From the NCBI GenBank assembly GCA_003427395.1, contig BFEA01000426.1, forward strand, positions 483,293 to 543,736: a DNA stretch of 60,444 nucleotides, read 5' to 3'. Positions 14,362 to 24,357 of this stretch are shown here, piece after piece. The stretch's first letter is position 1. Each line of letters opens with the position of its first letter. The notes under the pieces were generated by a model, which was not told the origin of the DNA, did no database searches, and saw only the letters and a list, made by a program, of their open reading frames with translations. The stretch is from Chara braunii (Eukaryota; Streptophyta; Charophyceae; Charales; Characeae). A program made the translations under genes and the position numbers.

Positions 14362-14470
14362 GTGCTGCCCGGTAAAGAGTGGGCAGAGAGGGAGAAGAGG
14401 ACAACATCGAGGGGCAGTGACAGACTTTTTCATCAGAGTTTCACCGACTCATCAGGAGGCTGAACCCTAT
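14362..14470 (-). ncRNA. degraded hammerhead unit (copy B) with tail
   Basis: Minus strand: CUGAUGA at 14455-14449. Helix II is GTCGG (14448-14444) with CTGAT (14436-14432), paired through two G-U wobbles. GAAA is 14431-14428 and the helix III 3' strand AGTCTG follows. The 5' strand of helix III is missing. Homology to the complete copy stops at the base that would follow the cleavage site (GGGTTCAGCC). After the ribozyme comes a tail with CTCCCTCTCTGCC and a CGGGCAG hairpin arm, shared with the other copies. Probably not active. Confidence 0.6.
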
Positions 14471-14650
14471 ATATACTATTGTCATCATAGAGAACTGCCC
14501 TGTGAACCGTAGGCAGAAAGGGAGAAAATCACACGGGATGTGTGACCGTAGGCTGAACCCTATATATACTATTGTCATCATACAGAACTGCCCTGTGAAC
14601 CGTGGGCAGAAAGGGAGAAAATCACAAGAAACGGGGAAAGCGATGTGTGA
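14471..14650 (-). repeat. tandem tail units of the hammerhead element
   Basis: Two copies about 100 bp apart of a unit that on the minus strand reads TTTTCTCCCTTTCTGCC, then CACGGTTCACAGGGCAG or TACGGTTCACAGGGCAG, then ATGATGACAATAGTATATATA, then GGGTTCAGCCT. Variants of the CTGCC...GGCAG hairpin and the CTATATATA end also occur at 15079-15133, 20019-20066 and 42768-42840. This defines a short family of roughly 160-170 nt attached to the hammerhead. Confidence 0.65.
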
Positions 14651-14693
14651 CAGACTGTTTCGTCGGAGTTTCAACAACTCATCAGGAGGATGA
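14651..14693 (-). ncRNA. degraded hammerhead (copy C)
   Basis: Minus strand: CUGAUGA, helix II GTTGT/CCGAC (four pairs, one mismatch), GAAAC, then AGTCTG. The upstream strand of helix III is absent, so the fold cannot close. The adjacent tail continues to lower coordinates. Confidence 0.6.
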
Positions 14694-14710
14694 ATATATG
14701 GATTCGCTAT

Positions 14711-14738
14711 GACGACCGGACTCGTCAGGAGGCTGAAC
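14711..14738 (-). pseudogene. hammerhead relic
   Basis: Minus strand GTTCAGCCTCCTGACGAGTC matches the helix I/core part of the family with T to C in the core, but the second half of the ribozyme is not recognisable. Confidence 0.4.
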
Positions 14739-14836
14739 AGATGTATTCTCTATGACGAGATAAGTACACGTATATACGTATACAGTCGGGGTAAGGATGG
14801 ATAATCACTTACAGTGTAATCAGTTAGGGGATTCTG

Positions 14837-14899
14837 CAGACTTTTTGAGGGTTCAGCCTCCTGATGAGTAGGTAGGTGAAACTCCGACGAAACAGTTTG
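14837..14899 (+). ncRNA. degraded hammerhead (copy D)
   Basis: Plus strand, same orientation as the complete copy 3.2 kb upstream. CAGACT (14837-14842) can pair with AGTTTG (14894-14899). GGGTTCAGCCTC forms helix I, followed by CUGAUGA (14861-14867). A 4-nt insertion and one mismatch disturb helix II, and GAAAC is intact. The bases before helix I (TTTTTGA) do not give a valid NUH cleavage triplet. Likely a dead copy that has kept more of helix III than the others. Confidence 0.55.
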
Positions 14900-14988
14900 T
14901 CACAGCCCCTCGTTTGTTGTCCTTATAAATAGTAATATGAGGTGATAATGGTCAATTGATTTTCATGTCAATTTACTCTGATTTTGAC

Positions 14989-15062
14989 TCAAGGTGACAG
15001 GTTTCGAACCTATTACCCTCTGTACCCAAAACAGATCCGCTACCAGACTGCGCTACACCTTG
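14989..15062 (-). tRNA. trnP-UGG: tRNA-Pro (TGG), mitochondrial type
   Basis: A complete cloverleaf can be drawn on the minus strand. The acceptor is CAAGGTG with CACCTTG (seven pairs) and discriminator A at 14989. The D arm is GCGC..GCGG with loop AGTCTGGTA. The anticodon stem TCTGT/ACAGA has loop TTTGGGT, giving anticodon TGG. The T stem ATAGG/CCTGT has loop TTCGAAA. The 74-nt sequence resembles plant mitochondrial tRNA-Pro more than cytosolic plant tRNA-Pro, which suggests an organelle-to-nucleus transfer or reuse of a tRNA copy by a retroelement. It sits between a hammerhead copy and a hammerhead tail copy. One D-stem mismatch is the only visible defect. Whether it is transcribed is unknown. 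Confidence 0.8.
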
Positions 15063-15078
15063 TTATGTTCAATTGGTA

Positions 15079-15133
15079 ATCTTCTCCCTCTCTGCCTACG
15101 GTTTACCGGGCAGCTCTGTTTGACTATATATAC
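15079..15133 (+). repeat. hammerhead-element tail copy, plus orientation
   Basis: CTTCTCCCTCTCTGCCTACG followed by GTTTACCGGGCAG and TTTGACTATATATA, matching the tails at 14.4-14.65 kb and 42.8 kb. The CTGCC and GGCAG words form a hairpin. It lies 16 bp beyond the tRNA-Pro 5' end. Confidence 0.6.
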
Positions 15134-15139
15134 CACGAC

Positions 15140-15921
15140 TTCGCTAGCACCCTGCTACGGTTTTCTCCGGTCAGGTCGAGCGGCAGTGGTCGGGGCCATC
15201 ACTACGCGGCCGTGCTGTGCCTCTAGTGCCAGTGGCGTGTCTGGAGTGCATTTTTTGGCTGTGACAGACCTTTCTTTGTTTCGTGGGTGTTTTGCTTGCT
15301 TGTTGCTTGTGATGGGGTGTGAACCAACAGTCTGTAGAGTTTTCCATCTGGTGTGGGTGAGTTATATAGTCTGCTTTGATTTTCGTCACAGGTACCTTGA
15401 GGGCAGTGGGTTTTTTGGGTACCATATTTCGATCTGCCTCAACTTCGATTAGGAATTCCTTGTAAGTCTTTCACTCCTCGAATACAATGGTATTTCTTTA
15501 ACACCAGGCAAATCTTTTTTTTTTTTTTTTTTTTTTTTGATAAATCAAGGCTCCATTCTATTTGTGGGGAGCAGCACATGCTGGGAACCACCAGGCAAAT
15601 CTTTGACTCTACCTCCTCGAACCATAACAATAAGAGTGCTCTTGTAAATTATGGCCTTCTCCCGGAATGTATACAATAACCTCATTTCGATTGGTTAATC
15701 TGACTTCAGCTATTTGCGCATGATTCTCTGTTTTCCCCTTTCAGATAGCGTAGAGCACCTAATACAGTATATTATTGTATCCTGCCCAGCTGGACTTGAA
15801 CTCATGATCTGTTTACCTAACATTTACCAACATTCCCATATGTGGAACCATTCAGCCAGCACCTACCGGCAGGTCAGTACTCGTGTCATATGGCTCTGAA
15901 TTAACAAGACACCCCATCCCA
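15140..15921. other. no recognised gene
   Basis: A 152-aa plus frame that starts inside the antisense of the tRNA runs through here, but it has no recognisable domain. A T-run lies at 15517-15538. Confidence 0.4.
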
Positions 15922-16003
15922 GCCCACGTGGCTGAGCGGTACACACCTGTAAGGCTGTAACTGTTGATGTCAACATTGTCAGTTCGAAAGCTGATGGAAT
16001 CAA
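15922..16003 (+). repeat. tRNA-like SINE head
   Basis: An A-box-like TGGCTGAGCGG and a B-box-like GTTCGAAAGC lie about 60 bp apart, as in tRNA-derived SINEs. The cloverleaf is poor, so it is not a functional tRNA gene. Confidence 0.4.
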
Positions 16004-16428
16004 GTGGATACAACACAGGGACCGGGGCCAGACCCTTTCAAAATTTTGAAAAAGGGCCAGACCCTTGAATCTGGTCAACATGCGTCGATAAGTCCATGCC
16101 ATCCATGAACGTATCGACGGCTTCGAGCTTCTGCGCTGCTGCGCCGCAGCAGCAATCTCTTCTGGGGTATACCCGCATTGGGCCTTTTTTTAACAAACGT
16201 GGGCGCTAACTAACTGAATCTGGTCGCAATTGCGGCCAGATACGTCCAACAAAGTTCCTAGTCTGAAAACGATCCCCTTAGGCCTCAAACTCGCTAGGAT
16301 CATGACGAGCATGCTTCACAACAGAAGCACCTGTCAAGCCATACTCACACTAGGACTTTTTCACATTTTCTTCTGGACGTAATTGTGGTCAGATACATCC
16401 AGGTGCGTCTGTAAATGGGGTCAGATAC
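16004..16428. other. no gene; inverted words
   Basis: Contains an inverted word (GGGCCAGACCCTTTC...GAAAAAGGGCC) around 16024-16066 and the palindrome listed next. Repeated GGTCAGATACAT words occur near 16391 and 16421. Confidence 0.4.
16219..16240. repeat. 22-bp near-perfect palindrome
   Basis: TCTGGTCGCAA joined to TTGCGGCCAGA; ten of eleven base pairs match. Could be a protein-binding or cruciform site or an element end. Confidence 0.5.
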
Positions 16429-16844
16429 ATGTCAGATAGTGCTACCGGTAGTGTGAGTACGCCCTCAGACGCACATGTAAGGAACTTCTTGCCTTTTTCT
16501 TTTTTTTTTCGGTACACCCGTGATCTCCTGCCGCCTTCATTCAGAACCCTTGTCACCGCTCCTCGTCTTTTTTTTCCTTTCCTGTCCCCATCGCTCAGAA
16601 CTAGCGCCCCCCTCAGGATCCCTATCCTTCCTTCCTCTCTTTTTTTTTCCCTTCTCCCATCCAGTCCCTGCTTTCCTAGAAGTCGAACCCATCATCAGAA
16701 ATTGGCTATGGAACGCAATCTGACTGGAATTCATCACCCCCACACCCCACAGCTGCTGTGGCCTCGTTATCTGCTTGCTTCTCTTTCCTTCCATTCTTCT
16801 TATCCACATTTCACACGTCTCTCTCTCTCTCTCTCTCCACGCAG

Positions 16845-16935
16845 GCACGCCGCCTGCACAGCACGTCCAGTAAATCGCTGGCGCATTGCGGGGATGTCCG
16901 CACCCAAGGTTAAATCCGCTGGGAAATTGACGTGA
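16845..16935 (+). CDS. possible 3'-terminal exon, unknown protein
   Basis: A (CT)n tract ends in CCACGCAG at 16844, a strong acceptor. The next frame reads HAACTARPVNRWRIAGMSAP and on to a TGA at 16933-16935. It is part of a 168-aa continuous frame from 16429, but the rest of that frame is pyrimidine-rich and unconvincing. No homology recognised. An alternative donor-like CAAG|GTTAAA lies inside it. Confidence 0.2.
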
Positions 16936-16965
16936 TAGGTAGTACGGTCTTCTCCTCTTAACTAG

Positions 16966-16967
<2 letters not shown>

Positions 16968-17005
<38 letters not shown>

Positions 17006-17088
17006 TTATTACTACTATTGTACTATTATTATGTCTTATTATTATATTATTATTTTATTATTTTATTACCATTATAATTATATTATTA
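16968..17088. repeat. (TTA)n microsatellite
   Basis: Interrupted TTA/TTAT units; further TTA patches follow at 17446-17600. Confidence 0.9.
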
Positions 17089-17089
17089 T

Positions 17090-17445
17090 CTAGGCTACCA
17101 GAGTGGCCCGGGTCCACTTGCCCGGCCGGGCCAAACAGATTTTTCAAAATTAAAAATATATATATATAATTTTAAATTTGGTAAGGAATTTCGATGTGAC
17201 CCTGAGGCAAAAGTTGTTCAGTTTATTTTTCTGCATAACATCGTTTCTTTTTGGATTTTTGTTTTTTTTTCTGGCTGGGACCTTCCCTGGTCCTTCAGTT
17301 TATTTTTCTGCATAACATAGTTTCTTTTTGGATTTTTCGGATTTTTGTTTTTGTTTTTTTTTCTGGATGGGACCTTCCCTGGTCCTTGCACGGCCGGGCC
17401 GCCCGGGAAAATAGGATGACCCGGGCGTTCCGGCTGGTAGCCTAG
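17090..17445 (+). mobile_element. hAT-like MITE, CCCGGG family, copy 1
   Basis: Terminal inverted repeats CTAGGCTACCAG...CTGGTAGCCTAG enclose GC-rich palindromic ends (GGCCCGGGT, CCCGGCCGGGCC, GCCGCCCGGG) and an AT-rich core. An 8-bp repeat ATTATTAT flanks both sides (17082-17089 and 17446-17453), as hAT transposition gives, though the site lies in TTA-rich DNA so chance is possible. The core carries AAATTTGGTAAGGAATTTCG and GAGGCAAAAGTTGTTCAG. An internal segment is duplicated (17218-17297 and 17298-17388). No transposase: a non-autonomous element. Confidence 0.7.
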
Positions 17446-17453
17446 ATTATTAT

Positions 17454-18390
17454 TGATATTATTATTAGCTTACAGTGATAACTCACTTTCGAGGTTACTC
17501 GCGAAGCAACTTTTCAGCGCATTATTAGTAGTAGTAGTATTAGAATATTAGTTTTTCTCATTTATTATCTGATTATTATTATTTTATGTTTATTATATTA
17601 TTCTATTAAAAAAAATAAAACACAACTTACCCTCCGTTTTTTATCCATGCTACACTGCTAATGCATCGTCATCGCCACGGCTGCCCGGATAGCGTGCGTA
17701 ATAAACGGCACCGTCATTCGCATGATTAATCGGTCGTCGTTCGAGTATACTTCGCATGCCAGTCGTTTCCATGTCAGTTTGTGTTTCTCACTTTTTCGTT
17801 TACCTGTAGTTGATTTTCTTTTTCCCCGCATTCTTGTATTTGCATTGTTTTCCACTAGCTTTCCGCTTGTTTTCCACTTGCTTTCCGCTTGCTTTCCGCG
17901 TGCTTTCCGCTTGTTTTCCGCTTGGTTCCTCATATTCGAACCGTTCTTTTTTTTTTTTCTTATTACGTAATATTCGAATCGTTCTTTACTTTCCCGTGTT
18001 CTTGTTCTTCTATTTTCTTTTCCGCCTCGGCTATGAATATCATATACACAATCGCAATAAAAAAAGAAAAAAAAATCGCAAAAACAAATAGCACGGGCCC
18101 AGGGGGGTCAAGAATTCGACGCGTAAATAGCCGGGGCTCGTGCGCATTCAAGGAGGGGGAAGGATCTTATACGGCCGAGGGGACTCGACGGAGAAGGTTT
18201 CGCAAAACGCGGACGGACGTAAGAACAAGGCAGCTATGGAAGGACATATTTGCAATTGTACAAGAATTAATCGACATGGATTTATTTATATTTATTTAAG
18301 GGCAACGGACTTGAGACAGCATCATTGAACTGAAACCAGCCCTGCGTAGGTAATTCAGGATTATTTTATTCTGTTAATCTTATTGCCTCT
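17454..18390. other. no recognised gene
   Basis: Runs of repeated CTTTCCGCTTG words at 17850-17925 create long pseudo-frames. Nothing else is recognisable. Confidence 0.4.
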
Positions 18391-18451
18391 GGATTCGAAC
18401 TCCGGTCTGTATTTCAACACTTCATCGGGTGCACCAACTGAGCTTCGGGGC
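18391..18451 (-). repeat. tRNA-like SINE head
   Basis: Minus strand: GCCCCGAAGCTCAGTTGG gives a good A box, and GGAGTTCGAATCC gives a perfect B box. A stem-loop of anticodon type (GTGTTGAAATAC) lies between them. The acceptor stem does not close, so this is a tRNA-derived element and not a tRNA gene. Its 5' end overlaps the U6-like segment on the plus strand. Confidence 0.5.
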
Positions 18452-18674
18452 ATAAGAAAAAAATTGAACGATAACTCGAGATAGGGCAAGCTGACAGTCA
18501 ATCCTCCATTGCAGTGGAGCAATCAATGCTGTTCAGAGGTCCTTCGGCCTGACGGAAGGAAGCGTGTGTGAGTGTTTCTTGATGTAATGTACTTTCGACT
18601 TGCCGGTGGAATAGGAACCGGACTGACGCTCCNNNNNNNNNNNNNNNNNNNNNNNNNNNNNNNNNNNNNNNNNN

Positions 18675-18713
<39 letters not shown>

Positions 18714-18756
18714 CATGGCCCCTGCGCAAGGATGACACGCATAACTCGAGAAATGT
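18441..18756 (+). pseudogene. U6 snRNA pseudogene split by a poly(A) insertion
   Basis: The 5' part (from 18441, CTTCGGGGCATAAGAAAAAA then ATTGAACGATA) resembles the start of plant U6. The 3' part (18713-18756, GCATGGCCCCTGCGCAAGGA then TGACACGCATAA and TCGAGAAATG) matches plant U6 nearly perfectly. Between them lie a SINE-like sequence, an N gap and about 36 A. The join is near U6 position 45-49. The 3' half is beyond doubt; the 5' half is moderate, because on the other strand it can also be read as a U6 3' end or a tRNA head. Confidence 0.65.
18488..18712 (+). repeat. SINE-like element with poly(A), copy 2, containing an N gap
   Basis: Homologous to 3888-4067. It ends in a run of A (18675-18712) after 42 N (18633-18674). 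It sits inside the U6 copy. The true length is hidden by the gap. Confidence 0.5.
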
Positions 18757-18823
18757 TTCAGATGTTATTTTTTTTAAATCGACATGGGTTCTCGAGGAAG
18801 GACAAAACCTTCAAAATTACCAA

Positions 18824-18894
18824 CGGGCCTAGCTCAGTTGGCACACAAATGAACTGTGGCAATACAGAGGCAAGTTCGAATCCATATGCAGTCG
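18824..18894 (+). repeat. tRNA-like SINE head
   Basis: GGGCCTAGCTCAGTTGGCAC holds a perfect A box, and AAGTTCGAATCC is the B box, at tRNA-like spacing. The D and anticodon arms are weak. It follows the U6 3' half by about 70 bp. Confidence 0.5.
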
Positions 18895-19013
18895 GATTAA
18901 AAAAATACCGTACTTCTGAATTACGGAGGACCGGGCAGTTCAATGCTGATATCTCAATGCTGTTACTAAATTAAATAATTATTATAAAAATAAAATAAAA
19001 TAAAAACAGTAAT

Positions 19014-19276
19014 AAGCTACCAGCCGGGCGGCCCGGGTAACCTTGTTTTCCCGGGCGGCTCGGGCCGTGCAAGGACCTGGGAAGGTCCCAGCGAAAGAAA
19101 AAAAAAAACTATGTTATGCAGAAAAATGAAATGAACAACTTTTGCCTCAGGGTCACACCGAAATTCGTTACCAAATTTAAAATTAAAAAAAATATTTAAA
19201 AATAGTTTTTTGTTCTTTTTTTTTTGTTTTTTTGGCCTGGCCGGGTAAATGGTCCCGGGCCGCTCTGGTAGCCTAG
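19014..19276 (-). mobile_element. hAT-like MITE, CCCGGG family, copy 2
   Basis: Ends AGCTACCAGCC...CTCTGGTAGCCTAG, with GC-rich palindromes (CCGGGCGGCCCGGG, CCCGGGCGGCTCGGGCC). The core contains ACTATGTTATGCAGAAAAAT and TTTTGCCTCAGGGTCAC, inverted relative to copy 1. No clear target duplication. Confidence 0.7.
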
Positions 19277-19338
19277 GCAATATTTATAATTTAATAAATA
19301 AAATAATAATAATAGTAATAAATTAAAAAAAACTTCTC

Positions 19339-19418
19339 TAAAATTGGAACCCCGGGGATTAGCACGACCCCGGCGCATTCAAGGATGTCACGCGCATAAT
19401 TCGACCAACGGTCCAATT
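19339..19418 (+). pseudogene. U6 snRNA pseudogene, uninterrupted
   Basis: TAAAATTGGAAC, then GATTAGCACGACCCC, then AAGGATGTCACGCGCATAAT, then GGTCCAATTC follow plant U6 from about position 21 to the 3' end, with a deletion of the ACAGAG region and scattered changes. Clearly a decayed copy. Confidence 0.7.
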
Positions 19419-19424
19419 CAATCC

Positions 19425-20018
19425 TGGTAAGAGAAAAAAGAATTAAAAAAGGCGCCGTGCAGCGAAGGGAGGGGGATGTACAAAACTGGCAATGGAAGCC
19501 AGCAGGCGCTCAGGACGACGGCTGCGGCGCAAGCAGGAAGAGATGGGTGACGAAGAGCCGTTTGGTTTTCCCAATCAAGCAGGCACCGTGATGCGCACGC
19601 AGTCGATTCAATGTCAGTGTCAGGTACCAATAGACGCATATATATATTGTCACATGATATCAGAGCGCCTAAGCGAAAAAACCAAAAAAACAAAAAAATC
19701 TTAAATTCGTTTTTAATCTTCTTCCTTACAACTCCCCCTGTTCAGAACCTCTTGCGTACAAGGCCGCCCACGTGGATGTAGGTTGAGCGGCGGCTGCCCC
19801 CACCCCCGTGTGTCATATCGACCCACTTGCACACAGCCAAAAGGCAAAGAGGCAAAGAAGAGAGGAAGGGAACAGCCAAATGAAACAAATAGAACAGAGG
19901 GAAACAAGACAGATCCCAGATGACAAGTCCCACATGCAAGCACCGCCCGCTCCGTCAAAGTCACACTGACTCACACATATATAGATAATATATAGATAGT
20001 CACATATATACAGATATA
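19425..20018. other. no recognised gene
   Basis: TGATATCAGAGCGC at 19656 is one base off the common plant retrotransposon primer-binding word TGGTATCAGAGC, but no LTR is seen around it. Confidence 0.35.
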
Positions 20019-20066
20019 TACAGTCGCAGATAACTGCCCGGTGCACGTGGGCAGAAAGAGAATTTC
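20019..20066 (-). repeat. hammerhead-element tail fragment
   Basis: AACTGCCCGGTGCACGTGGG followed by CAGAAAGAGAA, preceded by TATA repeats, matches the tail units at 14.4-14.65 kb. No ribozyme core remains beside it. Confidence 0.45.
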
Positions 20067-20130
20067 AAAGTGTAAAAAAAAAAAAAAAAAAAAAAAAGAA
20101 AGAAAGAAAACAAGGTCAAGAAACCAGGGC

Positions 20131-20376
20131 CTATGAGATGCATGGAGAGCACATGGCTACCGTCTTCCCCTGAACACAACGCAGCCTGACAACGAATGTA
20201 TACAAGCTATCTTTCTGGTCTGGTGCAGCCAGAGTGAGGGTGCGTTGTGTTCGGGGTAAGACGGTAGTTCTCTGCCAAGGCCATTTATGAGGGGGGGCGG
20301 GGGAGGTGGAGGGAAGAAGCCCACGGAAAAAGAGCCCCGAGGCTGTGGCGCGGATTCCACGGGCAACTCGAGCAAG
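20131..20376 (-). CDS. possible second exon of the plastid-targeted gene
   Basis: On the minus strand GTGCGCAG ends at 20377 and is a usable acceptor. Read in phase 0, matching the first exon, it continues LARVARGIRATASGLFFRG and on to a stop near 20131. GIRA-TA resembles the (V/I)X(A/C)-A cleavage pattern of chloroplast transit peptides. Against this, the inverted-repeat element at 20157-20267 lies inside the frame, so the downstream end is unreliable and a further intron is likely. Confidence 0.25.
   Translation of the reverse strand, partial: LARVARGIRATASGLFFRGLLPSTSPAPPHKWPWQRTTVLPRTQRTLTLAAPDQKDSLYTFVVRLRCVQGKTVAMCSPCIS
20157..20267. mobile_element. short inverted-repeat MITE (CTACCGTCTT ends)
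   Basis: Arms of 27 bp (20157-20183 and 20241-20267) start CTACCGTCTT and contain GAACACAACGCA, with two mismatches between arms and about 57 bp between them. A single arm occurs at 8304-8330. No transposase and no clear target duplication. Confidence 0.6.
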
Positions 20377-20686
20377 CTGCGCACCAGAATTCACATCACC
20401 GAAATTAAATTAACAACGAAAACCAAAACACAAACAGATCAGTGTGTCCCGCAAAAATCTGCCGACTTGTCCGGGAAGAGAATGTGGCGATGCACGCTGG
20501 TCGGGTCCCTGGCTGAGTGAGATGCCGACAGAGCCATTGCCTGTCGCCGTAATACACACAAGGAGAGAGAGAATGACAATGGTAGCCATGATTATGGTAG
20601 CCACTATGAAAGCCGAAAATTGAAGCAGCGAGCGGAATTCGTGATATTGCGGCGAAATTTTTTGAAGTAACGAATTCAACACCTAC

Positions 20687-20785
20687 CTGATTCGGCTGCT
20701 GTGCAGCAGGTCTAAGTCCCTCGAAGTTCCGCAGCGCAACCGCGGAGGACGCAGCGCTAGAGGATACTGCTGCCAAAGTCGCCAT
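20687..20785 (-). CDS. first exon of a putative chloroplast-targeted protein
   Basis: The ATG at 20785-20783 is in an excellent context (GCCGCCATGG). The exon is exactly 33 codons, starting MATLAAVSSSAASSAVALRN and continuing FEGLRPAAQQPNQ. It ends at CAG|GTAGGT (last exon base 20687), a phase-0 donor. The peptide is rich in A and S, has no acidic residue in the first 21 positions, and has an FEGLRP stretch, all typical of chloroplast transit peptides. The mature protein cannot be named from this exon. The surrounding kilobase is GC-richer than the rest, as expected around a promoter. The opposite strand also has an ATG here (MAAAAPSSSS...), but it has a poly-Ser run and no splice support, so the minus strand is preferred. 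Confidence 0.55.
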
Positions 20786-23620
<2,835 letters not shown>

Positions 23621-23634
23621 ATATATATATACAC

Positions 23635-24357
23635 GGTTGTCAGGCCGAACGTACGGAGGTCCTAAGCTGACCCTCGAACGTTCGGGCGTTCGGGTCCTGT
23701 ACGGGGCCCGAACCTGAAGGGGTTTGGACCCCGCAAAAAACTATTTTAATTCCTAAATATATATATTTTTTCTGAATTTTTTTTTTTGAGTTCTCTATTA
23801 TGTAAGGTATATCCCTCTTAATTTTGAAGCTATTCTGTTCAGCCAAAAAAAAATAAAAAATCGGCAAAAATGGTGGTGTCAAAACTTGCTTGCCCACTCA
23901 CTATTTTTTTTATTATTTTTTTTCCTCTTTTCACTTTTTGTTTTTCCTTTATTTCGGGGCATGAAAAAAATTATTATTTTTTCAAACTTTATTTGTAGAT
24001 TCTCTATTATGTAAAATACACATACAAAAAATTTTATGGCATTTGTCACAACCAAAACAAAATGAAAAATCGCCAAAGATGGGGGTATAAAAAACGTGCT
24101 CGCCCACTCAATAATTTCATTCTCATTTTATTTTTTCTAATTTTTACTATTATTACTTATTTTTAGTGTTTGGTTTTTATTTCAAATTCGGTAAAGAATT
24201 TGAATGTAACGTTGAGGCAAATGTTGTTTAGTTTATTCTTATGAATAACATATAGTTTTTTCAAAGTTTTTGGATTTTTATTATTATTATTTTTTATTTT
24301 TATTTTTTTTCGCGTTCGGCCGAACGGCTGAACGCGTTGAGAGGGGGTGCGGAACGT
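23635..24357 (+). mobile_element. MITE, TTCGG family, 3' truncated
   Basis: Starts GGTTGTCAGGCCGAACGTAC with nested TTCGGGCGTTCGGG palindromes. The core has two copies of ATCGGCAAAAATGGTGGTGT or ATCGCCAAAGATGGGGGTAT, then AAATTCGGTAAAGAATTTG and TGAGGCAAATGTTGTTTAG. It closes with CGCGTTCGGCCGAACGG. The right end stops short of the GGTAACCCT terminus seen in the 47.5-kb copy. Confidence 0.7.

Noticed and set aside
14994-15452. 152-aa plus frame
   Set aside because: Its start is the antisense of the tRNA-Pro gene; the rest has no recognisable feature.
19656-19669. primer-binding-site-like TGATATCAGAGCGC
   Set aside because: One mismatch to the usual word and no flanking LTR or polypurine tract found.
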